The notes under the pieces are model-generated. The model did no database searches. It was not told the DNA's origin and was given only the letters and a program-made list of their open reading frames with translations. From NCBI GenBank assembly GCA_025353625.1, contig JANXOJ010000438.1:1-36973 (forward strand): a stretch of 36,973 nt of DNA. The letters are read 5' to 3'. Shown here in pieces: positions 1 through 7,522 of the stretch. A program made the translations under genes and the position numbers. This DNA comes from Planctomycetota bacterium (lineage in GTDB: Bacteria > Planctomycetota > Planctomycetia > Pirellulales > Thermoguttaceae). Numbering within the stretch: position 1 is the first letter of the stretch; the number at the start of each line of letters is the position of its first letter.

Positions 1-1405
1 CGGCTTGCACCCGATAGCTGACGACCCAATGCGAATGGGCTTCGGCTACATACAGCAGCGACTGATCCGTGGAAAGAGCGATTCCACTGGCATAGTCCAG
101 CCCCGTATCGGCGATTTTCTTTTCCCCCTTTTGAAGGAACCAAACGCGACTTTGTTCGCCCTTGGCCGCGCCGGGATCGGTGATATAAATCGTGCCGTCG
201 CGGCGGACGACGAGGTGATTTCCCCGCACGGCCGAGGCGATTTCGGTGACTTCCGCACGTTCCTTGGTCTCGTGGTAGGCGACGCACTGCCGCTTGCCGC
301 CAACCGCGTAAATCTGGCCATCGCCACCGATGGCTATCCCGCGATTTTGCCGCGAGTCGGCCAGCACGAAGCGTACTTTGCCATCCAGCCCGAGGCAGTA
401 AATCTTGTCGTCTTGTCCATCGTTGAAATAGACCTCGCCTTTTTCGTTCGCAGCCAGTCCGTCGATGTGCCGATAACCTTCGGCGGCAATTTGCCACGTC
501 TGGTCGGGCACGAGTATCTCCTGGAGCTGCGAGGATCCAGCACCCGTATGGATCGGTGCCGGCCAGTCTTTCCAGAGCCAACGCATGGCATCGGGATAAA
601 TCTTGGCAGCGTCTTGGCCATCGTGGCCGCGCTCGCCCCAGAAATGATTCACTTCGTAGCCGGCAAAAACCAGTGCCCTTTCCATTTCCTGGTTGGCCAT
701 CCACCAATCGCCGCCGTAGATGTTCAGGTCGTGCGAGCCATCTTGCAGAAAGACTCGGAGCGATTTAGGCTCGGTCTTGCGAAGGAGCGTCGGATAGACG
801 TTCGCCCCACGCAGCCCGACGTACGTGCCGATGGAACTGAACACCCGCCGAAACGCATCGGGCCGCTCCCATGCGGCGGTAAAGGCGCAGACCGCGCCGC
901 TGCTAGAACCGCCGATGCCTCGGTCGTTGCCATCGCTTGAAAATTTAAGATTCTGCTCCATTGCCACGCGCGGCAGAAGCTCATCGAGCAGGAAGCGAAC
1001 GTAGCGGTCGCCGAGACCATCGTACTCGAAGGAGCGGTTGAAGCGATCCAAGGCGTTGGCCGACGATCCCCGCACGCGGCCCGGCGTCACGAAGATGCCG
1101 ATTGTGACCGGCATTTCCTTGGCGGCGATCAGCTTATCGAAAACGGCCGGGGCGTTGTTCTGGATGCCGTCCTGATTGACCCACAGGCAGGCAGGCTTGG
1201 AGCCATCGTACTGTTTAGGCACGTAGACCCAATAGTCGCGCGTCGTTCCGGGGAAGATTTTGCTTTCTTCAAAAACATGCTTCGTCACCGCACCTTTGAG
1301 AACATCGGCGGGCGGGGGAGCCGGATTGTCGGCCGCACCGGCTGAAACGGCGAAAAGTACGTTGACGAAAAGGAGGAGAAGCACGGGGTTTTTGCGGACT
1401 GCCAT
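1..1405 (-). CDS. Secreted esterase D-like / SMP-30 gluconolactonase-like fusion (3' end outside the window)
   Basis: The gene starts at ATG 1405 and stays open to the left edge, giving 468 visible residues with the C-terminus missing. Residues 1-25 form a Sec signal peptide (basic start, Leu-rich core, ending near SAGAA), so the protein is probably exported. Residues about 35-285 resemble the esterase D / enterochelin-esterase alpha/beta-hydrolase family: GGSSSGA places the nucleophile at Ser168, QDGSHD near 221-226 can supply the acid, and GERGHDG supplies His261. From about 291 the protein switches to a beta-propeller typical of SMP-30/gluconolactonase, with repeated blades such as HIDGLAANEKGEVYF and GIAIGGDGQIY. 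Family knowledge suggests hydrolysis of an ester or lactone, perhaps of a sugar or plant-derived substrate; the substrate is not visible. It lies 130 nt downstream of the kinase gene on the same strand. Its Shine-Dalgarno is weak. Confidence 0.82.
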   Translation of the reverse strand, partial: MAVRKNPVLLLLFVNVLFAVSAGAADNPAPPPADVLKGAVTKHVFEESKIFPGTTRDYWVYVPKQYDGSKPACLWVNQDGIQNNAPAVFDKLIAAKEMPVTIGIFVTPGRVRGSSANALDRFNRSFEYDGLGDRYVRFLLDELLPRVAMEQNLKFSSDGNDRGIGGSSSGAVCAFTAAWERPDAFRRVFSSIGTYVGLRGANVYPTLLRKTEPKSLRVFLQDGSHDLNIYGGDWWMANQEMERALVFAGYEVNHFWGERGHDGQDAAKIYPDAMRWLWKDWPAPIHTGAGSSQLQEILVPDQTWQIAAEGYRHIDGLAANEKGEVYFNDGQDDKIYCLGLDGKVRFVLADSRQNRGIAIGGDGQIYAVGGKRQCVAYHETKERAEVTEIASAVRGNHLVVRRDGTIYITDPGAAKGEQSRVWFLQKGEKKIADTGLDYASGIALSTDQSLLYVAEAHSHWVVSYRVQA

Positions 1406-1535
1406 GATGTTCTCGACGGTTTGAGGCCCAGAGCAAGAAAAGGGGATCGAAAAGATAATCCCCATTATGGTATGGCCAAATCCATTGCACAAGCTGCCAG
1501 GGACGGGATGCAATTTTTTAGACTTGCACCGGCCT

Positions 1536-4500
1536 TTACTTTTCCAGATCGGAAATAAGCTTCTGAAAATCGTCCCGCTTGCGGAGGGGGTCGAGGTCTA
1601 CGTCCTGCTTCAAATGCGCGACATTCCGATAGCCCTTGGCGACTGCCCGACGCAATAGGTCCACCGCACGCAGTAAGTCTTTCTCTCGCGACTCCTTTTC
1701 GCCGCTTGCACTCAAGCGGGCAAAGACGTCGGCCGCATCGCAAAAGGCGTCCGGCAGTGCCGCCGATTCGGCCAATAGTTCGGCCGCTCGTCTGGCGTTC
1801 GGCAAATCGTTCTTCGCCAGCAAGTTGGCCGCAACCGCTTTTAAGACGGGTGCTTGAAGATCGGCGGGCAGCTTGCTCACCGACAATACCTCGGCGAGAA
1901 CTTGCGGAAAGTGTTCGCAGAGGGCAATCCGAATCGTCAAGTTCTCGACATCTTGCTTGAAGACCTCCGGCTTATCGAAGCGTTGGGCCACTTCGAGGGC
2001 TTTTTTGAACCACTCGGCGGCCTTGGTGAAATCGTGCGTCGCCTGCGCGGTTGCGCCGATCGTTTGACAGATTGCCAGCATGTCGCGCTGGGCTTGGGCG
2101 TTCTTGGGGTCCGCCTCCGCCAAACGCTCATCGATAAGCCTCGCCTTTTGGTAGAATCCGATCGCCTCTTTGGACTGGCCCAATTGCCGGGTTACATCGC
2201 CGAGTTTCTCGTAGCTGAAACCAAGGTCGCGTTGGGTTTGGGCATTTTTGGGATCGGCCTCCGCCAAACGTTCGCGGATTACCAATGCCTTGTTGTAGAA
2301 AGTGATCGCATCGAGAGCCTTGCCCGACTGCTGCGATGCGCGGCCAAGCTTGTTGTAGCTGACGGTCAGGTTGCGTTGAAACTCGGCATTCTTGGGGTCG
2401 GCCTCCGCCAGATGCTCGCGTATCGCTCGCGACTCTTGGTAGAAGTCGAGGGCTTCTTTCGCCTCGCCCGATTTTCTCGAAACGTCGCCGAGTCGATCGT
2501 AGCCGATGCTCAGTTCATTTTGGATTTCGGCATTCTTAGGGTCGGCTTGGGCCAATCGAACGCGGATCGCCAATGCCTTGCGGTAATAGTCCAACGTCTC
2601 GACTGTCTTCCCCGACGATTGCGACATATCTCCGAGGTTGTTGTAGCCGGTGGCCACGTCGCGTTGGGCCTGGGCATTTTTGGGGTCGGCCTCTGCCAGA
2701 CTTTCGCGGATCGTGAGGGCCTTGCGGTAAAAATCGAGGGCCTCCGCCCTCTTCCCCAATCGATGCGACACCTCGCCGAGCCGCTCGTAGCTCACGCTCA
2801 GGTTGCGTTGGGCCTGGACGTTTTTGGGGTCGGATTGGGCAAGACTTTCGCGAATCGCCCGCGCCTTCTCGTTGAAGTCAAACGCCTCCTGCGACTGCCC
2901 TACTTGCATCGTCACCTCTCCGAGCCGCTCGTAGATCACACTCAAGTCGCTTTGGGCCTGAACGTTCTTGGCGTCGGCATCGGATAGACCCTGGCGGATT
3001 GCAGATGCCTTCCGATAGAAATCGAGTGCCTCGTGCGTCTGGCCCAACTGCCGCGCCACGTCGCCCAGTCGTTCGCAGTTGACGCTCAATCCGCGTTGGG
3101 CCTGTCCGTTTTTGGGTTCGGCCTCGGCGCGATGCTGCCGGATTGCCAACGCCTTGAGATAATAGTCCTGCGCATCCTGGGTCTTCCCCATTTGCTGCGC
3201 GATATTGCCGAGGCTGATGTAACCGACGCCCAGGTCGCTTTGAGCCTGCGAATTCCTCGGATCGGCATCGGCCAGCTTTCGCGCTAGTTCGTAGCCGTTG
3301 GCATATTCATTTTTTGCCGCCAACGTGTTGCCCATCACCTGCTCCACATCGCCCATGCGGAAATACGACCAAACGAGCGTTTGATCCGGGGTGCCCTGCT
3401 TCTCCGCCTCCTGAAGGAGCTTTTCCAAGCCTTTACGGGCGTTTTCCAGCAGATCCTTTCGCAGGTCCTGCGTGCCCGGTCGGGTTTCGAGCTTGGTCTG
3501 GATGCCGAACACCATGTCGTTCAACGCATCGAGCGCGAGTTGAAACCGCCGCACGGCCTGGTCTCGGGAGGTATCGGCTCGCAAGGCGTTCGCGTCGGCA
3601 CGATGGGCATTTTCCACGGCCTGCCGACGCGCCGCATCGGTCAACAACTGTTGTTGTTTGACGAGGACCGTCGTTACGGCCAGGACCACCACCGTCGCCG
3701 CGAGCAGGCCGACGGAGCCGACCACCTGGGTCTTGTGCTTGCGAGCCCACCGCGCTGCTCGGGCCGACCATCCCTCGCGAAAGGCGGAGACCGGCTCGTC
3801 CGCCATCCAGTGCTCCACATCGTCGGCGAGAGCTTTGCAGGTTATGTAGCGGTTGGCGGGCTTCATCGCCATCGCCTTCAAGCAAATCGCTTCCAAGGGC
3901 TTGGCAATCTGGTCGTTGACCGCACGGGGCGGCTGAAATTCCCCGCGCTGCACGTTGCTTAAAATCGTTTCCACATTTTCGCCTTCGATCGGCGGACGGT
4001 TCGTCAAGAGGCAGTACAGCGTCGCCCCGAGACTATAGACATCGCTGGCTGGGCCGAGCAGATCGAGTCGTCCGGCGGCCTGTTCGGGGCTCATGTACTG
4101 CGGCGTGCCGATGGCCGCACCCATCATCGTGGCTGCGGAACCGCTGATCGATGTCGGCTTGAGCGGCCCTTCCACGGATTCCGCAATCGACTCCGGCCGA
4201 TCGACCGATTTGGCCAGCCCCCAGTCGACGACCAGCGTTTCACCGTACTGCCCGAGCATGATGTTGCCCGGCTTGAGATCGCGGTGCAGCACGCCGCGAC
4301 TGTGGGCATAATCGATGGCATTGCAAACATCGAGAAACCGCCCGAGAAGCTTTCGCAATTCGACCGCGCGCTCGCCCGAGTCGAGCCGCTTTCCCCCGCG
4401 ACCGTGGAATCGCTTCACGGCCTCCTGAAGACTGTCGCCGCGAATGAATCGCATGGCATAGTAGGGCCGGCCATCGGCATACTGCCCGAGGCCATAGACC

Positions 4501-5087
4501 GGCACGATGCCCGGATGCTCCAGACCGCCGGTGATTTCAGCCTCCAAGAGGAAGCGCGCGCGACTTTCGGCGTTGTCGGCATGCCGTTCCTGAATTTCCT
4601 TGAGGGCCACTTCTCGCTGTAGCTCTTCATCGCGGGCCACCGAGACTTGCCCCAGACCGCCCTTGGCATGTGGGCGGAGGATACAAAAGCGCGTGCCCAA
4701 CGAGGTGGAACCGCCGACCGAGCGCGCCTGCGACGCATAGGGATCGACGTGTCGCGGGGCGGCGGCGAGATGGATGAGCGATGCCTGCACTTGCGGGTCG
4801 GCGATCTGGCGAAGGTCTTCCCGCACCGCCCCCACGGAACTGACCGCCGCCAGACTCTTTTCGGGATCGTTGTTGTGCTGCTTGAGGTGTTCGAGAACCA
4901 GGGCTTCCAAGAGTGCGCGACGGTCGGCCGCCAGGGCCTTTTGCGCAACCAGAATTTCTCCGAGGGGCTTGTCCTTGGCCAGAACCCAGGCGTTCATAGC
5001 ACCGACTAAGGCGTCGCGGCTGATGAAGTCCATCTGCACGGCAAGGATGCCGAAAAGCAGATTGCGATCGTGACTGTTCGTGCCCAT
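1536..5087 (-). CDS. Membrane serine/threonine protein kinase with C-terminal TPR array
   Basis: This 1183-aa protein is a transmembrane Hanks-type kinase. The start is set at ATG 5087 (MGTNSHDRN), which has a good AGGGTGGG ribosome site; the frame is open further upstream, but no better start is seen. Residues 1-125 are a conserved-looking planctomycete N-terminal region. The kinase domain spans about 134-430: glycine loop AKGGLGQV (141-148), ATP-binding Lys163, catalytic HRDLKPGN with Asp270, a metal-binding loop reading DWG (288-290) instead of DFG, and activation-segment end MSPEQAAG. A single membrane helix lies at about 455-476. The region from about 600 to 1070 is a TPR array with an exact 48-residue period (ADPKNAQAQRDL, then YERLGDV, then EALDFYRKALAIRE), which probably binds protein partners on the far side of the membrane from the kinase. 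Its target is unknown. The gene is transcribed toward the esterase fusion. Confidence 0.92.
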   Translation of the reverse strand: MGTNSHDRNLLFGILAVQMDFISRDALVGAMNAWVLAKDKPLGEILVAQKALAADRRALLEALVLEHLKQHNNDPEKSLAAVSSVGAVREDLRQIADPQVQASLIHLAAAPRHVDPYASQARSVGGSTSLGTRFCILRPHAKGGLGQVSVARDEELQREVALKEIQERHADNAESRARFLLEAEITGGLEHPGIVPVYGLGQYADGRPYYAMRFIRGDSLQEAVKRFHGRGGKRLDSGERAVELRKLLGRFLDVCNAIDYAHSRGVLHRDLKPGNIMLGQYGETLVVDWGLAKSVDRPESIAESVEGPLKPTSISGSAATMMGAAIGTPQYMSPEQAAGRLDLLGPASDVYSLGATLYCLLTNRPPIEGENVETILSNVQRGEFQPPRAVNDQIAKPLEAICLKAMAMKPANRYITCKALADDVEHWMADEPVSAFREGWSARAARWARKHKTQVVGSVGLLAATVVVLAVTTVLVKQQQLLTDAARRQAVENAHRADANALRADTSRDQAVRRFQLALDALNDMVFGIQTKLETRPGTQDLRKDLLENARKGLEKLLQEAEKQGTPDQTLVWSYFRMGDVEQVMGNTLAAKNEYANGYELARKLADADPRNSQAQSDLGVGYISLGNIAQQMGKTQDAQDYYLKALAIRQHRAEAEPKNGQAQRGLSVNCERLGDVARQLGQTHEALDFYRKASAIRQGLSDADAKNVQAQSDLSVIYERLGEVTMQVGQSQEAFDFNEKARAIRESLAQSDPKNVQAQRNLSVSYERLGEVSHRLGKRAEALDFYRKALTIRESLAEADPKNAQAQRDVATGYNNLGDMSQSSGKTVETLDYYRKALAIRVRLAQADPKNAEIQNELSIGYDRLGDVSRKSGEAKEALDFYQESRAIREHLAEADPKNAEFQRNLTVSYNKLGRASQQSGKALDAITFYNKALVIRERLAEADPKNAQTQRDLGFSYEKLGDVTRQLGQSKEAIGFYQKARLIDERLAEADPKNAQAQRDMLAICQTIGATAQATHDFTKAAEWFKKALEVAQRFDKPEVFKQDVENLTIRIALCEHFPQVLAEVLSVSKLPADLQAPVLKAVAANLLAKNDLPNARRAAELLAESAALPDAFCDAADVFARLSASGEKESREKDLLRAVDLLRRAVAKGYRNVAHLKQDVDLDPLRKRDDFQKLISDLEK
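2104..3261 (-). repeat. In-frame 144-bp tandem repeats encoding 48-aa TPR units
   Basis: The plus-strand anchor resembling TTGGGGTCGGCCTCCGCC (complement of the codons for AEADPK) recurs at 2104, 2248, 2392, 2536, 2680, 2824, 2968, 3112 and 3256, exactly 144 nt apart each time. This gives eight complete periods between nine anchors, all inside the kinase gene. Because the period is a multiple of three, the copy number can change without breaking the frame. DNA similarity between the units is visible by eye, which fits recent duplication or gene conversion. Confidence 0.9.
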
Positions 5088-5276
5088 AAACCCACCCTTT
5101 TTTATCCCGGCAAACATCCCAGTAAAACGCACCGATATCGCGCAGTCGGTTGGGAATTTATTCCCGATGGCCATATATCGTGCAAACACCCATGAAGCAC
5201 TCCACGAGCGAGGATCGAGCATGCGTTTCAAGGCACATTCCTTGCTTGCGCTGCGGGCTTGGATGGTCGCCGCCGA

Positions 5277-6824
5277 TCAGAACTTTCGGTTCACAAAGAC
5301 GCGAAGTTCGCCGTCAAAGCCTCGGTCCTCGGTGGCCGGCGTGGCGTAGCCCACGGTCAAGGTCGTATTGCCGATGACCGCATGCGCTCCGACCGTTATA
5401 TCCACATCATTATACCGCGCCGTGCCATCTCCGATCAAGAAGTTTCCCGCCTGGAGGGCCGAGGGGGCATTTACGCCGCCGGTATAGTGCGCTTCGATGA
5501 CCGCCGCCAGGCCGGAAAGTCGCCGGGCCGGATTGCGGTAGAGCCAACGCCCAATCGAGGCGTCGACGAAAATTAGCGTCTGGTCGTAGAGGTCTCCGAC
5601 GGATACCAGGCCATTTCCGGCCACGTTGGCGGAGACGGGGTCGCCGCTGGCAGCAACGTCCACCTGCACGTAAACCTGACTGAACCATTCGTCGTTGGGC
5701 TTAACGAGCAAGCCGAAGAAAGGAAGCAGGTGCGTCGACTGGTTGACGATCTTTAGCAGCGGCGTACCGTCGGCAAGGCCCACGTTGACGCCGGGGGCCG
5801 TGGGAATCGAGATCCCCAACCCCATGCTCAGCGTCCAAGTCTCCTCTTGGGCAACGATCCCTTTAAGAATGACTTCCATGTCGCCGAACTGCCCGGTCGT
5901 GCCGAAGCCGGTCTGGTCGGCGACGATGTTGCTCGATGCCATGATACCCATGGGGAATCGCATCTCGACCGACATGCGACGATCGAAGAACGTCTTCTCG
6001 AAGCCGGGAACGAAGCGATTGGCGTCGGATGGCGTCGACAGCACGGCGTCGTGAAAGAAGCTGTAGTCGCAGAAGACGCGGTCGGTGGGAATGGGACTCT
6101 CGTTGTCCGAAATCCGCTGCCGCCCGAGAACGCCGCCGCTGGGACTGGGGATGTTGATAGCGATCGGCGACGGTGTTATGAGGTACTGGTACTGATAGTT
6201 TTGGGCTACAACAAAGGCATCGTTTGGCCGGATCGGGTTGGGGTGAGGTTTTAGCTCGGTGGCTTGGGCATCGGTTCCGCTCACGCTTACCGTGGAAAGG
6301 CTTTGATTGGCCGTATTTTGCGATGCGTAGAACTTGAACAGGGCCTGCGTTGCCGAATTTTGATACGCCGAATCGCTATTCGTTAGTGGTATCGGTTTTG
6401 AGGGATCCGTGGTGGTGGTGATGTTGGCGATAAAATCCGTGGGCTGCAAGATCGAACCAAAAAGTGGTGTCGCATTGGTGGAGAACACGAGCGATCCGGT
6501 TGGAAGAAACTTTGGTATTGCCGGGGATGGCAACAAAACGAACTGCCCGCTTTGTACTGGTCCCAAGTGACTTGGCGGCTGAAGTTTGCCTTGCAGCGTC
6601 CGCCCGCCCCCCATGTCGCCGATCATATTCGGCGCGGCAGTGCTGGCGGAACTGTTCGCCGATTCGTCGCGGCCTTCGTCGGACGAGCCATCGCCGCTGG
6701 GAGGAGTTGTTTGGGCCGCATCGGGTGCCGGTGCAACGGGCTGGCATCGGGCCGCATTGCTCAAGGCAAAGGCGAGTGCTAGTGCCCCCATCGCCATGAG
6801 CCGGCATTTCGACTTTTGTTTCAT
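5277..6824 (-). CDS. Putative outer-membrane beta-barrel (transporter/porin-like) protein
   Basis: A 515-aa exported protein. The start is placed at ATG 6824 because GGAGACC lies just upstream; the in-frame GTG at 6839 would sit 5' of that site. Residues 1-30 are a Sec signal peptide (MKQKSKCRL, then a hydrophobic core, ending near AARC). Residues 30-75 are low-complexity Pro/Ser/Asp-rich. The rest alternates short beta-strands with Gly/Asn turns: FFDRRMSVEMRFPMG, TWTLSMGLGISIPTAP, WFSQVYVQVDVA and TLTVGYATPA. It ends in FVNRKF with a terminal Phe, the usual signal for outer-membrane barrel insertion. The phrase SDNESPIPTDRVF resembles a recurring planctomycete envelope family. I infer an outer-membrane barrel; transport activity and substrate are unknown. 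It lies 189 nt upstream of the kinase start on the same strand. Confidence 0.7.
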   Translation of the reverse strand: MKQKSKCRLMAMGALALAFALSNAARCQPVAPAPDAAQTTPPSGDGSSDEGRDESANSSASTAAPNMIGDMGGGRTLQGKLQPPSHLGPVQSGQFVLLPSPAIPKFLPTGSLVFSTNATPLFGSILQPTDFIANITTTTDPSKPIPLTNSDSAYQNSATQALFKFYASQNTANQSLSTVSVSGTDAQATELKPHPNPIRPNDAFVVAQNYQYQYLITPSPIAINIPSPSGGVLGRQRISDNESPIPTDRVFCDYSFFHDAVLSTPSDANRFVPGFEKTFFDRRMSVEMRFPMGIMASSNIVADQTGFGTTGQFGDMEVILKGIVAQEETWTLSMGLGISIPTAPGVNVGLADGTPLLKIVNQSTHLLPFFGLLVKPNDEWFSQVYVQVDVAASGDPVSANVAGNGLVSVGDLYDQTLIFVDASIGRWLYRNPARRLSGLAAVIEAHYTGGVNAPSALQAGNFLIGDGTARYNDVDITVGAHAVIGNTTLTVGYATPATEDRGFDGELRVFVNRKF

Positions 6825-6915
6825 TGCGGTCTCCAACACCCCGAGGTAAACTCCAAGGTCGTTCGCAAAACTGGCATTAGCCGGAATCGGTGTGCGTTGT
6901 CCGGGTTAAAGCCGG

Positions 6916-6927
6916 AACTACGTAGTT
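6916..6927. promoter_or_regulatory. 12-bp perfect palindrome upstream of the beta-barrel gene
   Basis: AACTACGTAGTT is its own reverse complement and lies about 92 nt upstream of the barrel gene start. Size and position would suit a dimeric regulator site, but no regulator is known to bind it. A perfect 12-bp palindrome can also occur by chance. Confidence 0.3.
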
Positions 6928-7213
6928 TCTGTTTTAAGGATTCCGAGTAGGCGAAGACCCACCCAATTGCCTCCACGCCTTAAGCATCCGCGCAACTGCT
7001 TGCCGTGCAACGCCTTAAGCCACTCAGCGAAAATCATTGTCTCGCGGTTTTGCACCCCATCGGCACGCTCACAACGGATTCAAACTCCGGAAACGGAATC
7101 CTACAATCGCTATGATCGGCATAATCCCCCCGACCGATACAGTTGTAATAACCGGAATTATGGGCAGAACATCTGTAAAGTCCGAGACTTGCCGTTGCTG
7201 AAATTGGGTTGCC

Positions 7214-7251
7214 GGCGTCTCGCCCGCGTTTATTACGGCGGGCAAGACGCC
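7214..7251. repeat. REP-like 14-bp inverted repeat (GGCGTCTCGCCCGC hairpin)
   Basis: The arms are GGCGTCTCGCCCGC (7214-7227) and GCGGGCAAGACGCC (7238-7251). They pair over 14 bp with a single G-type mismatch around a 10-nt loop. No T-run follows, so it is not a typical Rho-independent terminator. GGGCGTCTTGCCC-type hairpins are, from general knowledge, a frequent dispersed intergenic element in planctomycete and verrucomicrobial genomes; that recurrence cannot be shown from this window alone. Confidence 0.6.
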
Positions 7252-7425
7252 CGAGCCACAAAAACCTGGACTTTGCAAGTCTCCTGGAATGAAGGGCTTT
7301 TTGATTGAAACCTTTTTGGTAGACTTAGACGTGGCATTTTCCCTTCGGTTCTGGGTTTCGGGTGTCAAAACGGATGTCAACGTTATGCAACCCAACATAT
7401 CCGAACCGCAAAAACGCAGATTGTT

Positions 7426-7498
<73 letters not shown>

Positions 7499-7522
7499 TT
7501 TATCACCGAGGGGGGTGGTGCG

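Larger units (their letters stand above)
6840..7425. other. Intergenic region between divergent barrel gene and tRNA-Arg
   Basis: About 590 nt without a credible gene. It should contain the promoters of the barrel gene (leftward) and the tRNA (rightward). Visible contents are the palindrome at 6916-6927, a direct repeat ACGCCTTAAGC at 6975-6985 and 7010-7020 (35 nt apart), and the hairpin at 7214-7251. I see no convincing -35/-10 pair for the tRNA. Confidence 0.6.

Noticed and set aside
5-940. 311-aa plus-strand reading frame at the left edge
   Set aside because: It is antisense to the esterase/SMP-30 gene, whose minus-strand frame contains a signal peptide and catalytic motifs; the plus frame has none.
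1490-1535. TGCAA/TTGCA inverted repeat after the first kinase gene considered as a terminator
   Set aside because: Only a 5-bp weak stem with no following T-run in the direction of transcription.
1854-2987. 377-aa plus-strand reading frame with a 48-residue repeat
   Set aside because: It is the antisense of the in-frame 144-bp TPR repeats of the kinase gene; the repetition is a mirror of that array. It has no ribosome site or family feature of its own.
2104-3261. Regularly spaced repeats considered as a CRISPR array
   Set aside because: Period 144, no distinct unique spacers, units in-frame inside a gene, and no cas genes anywhere in the window.
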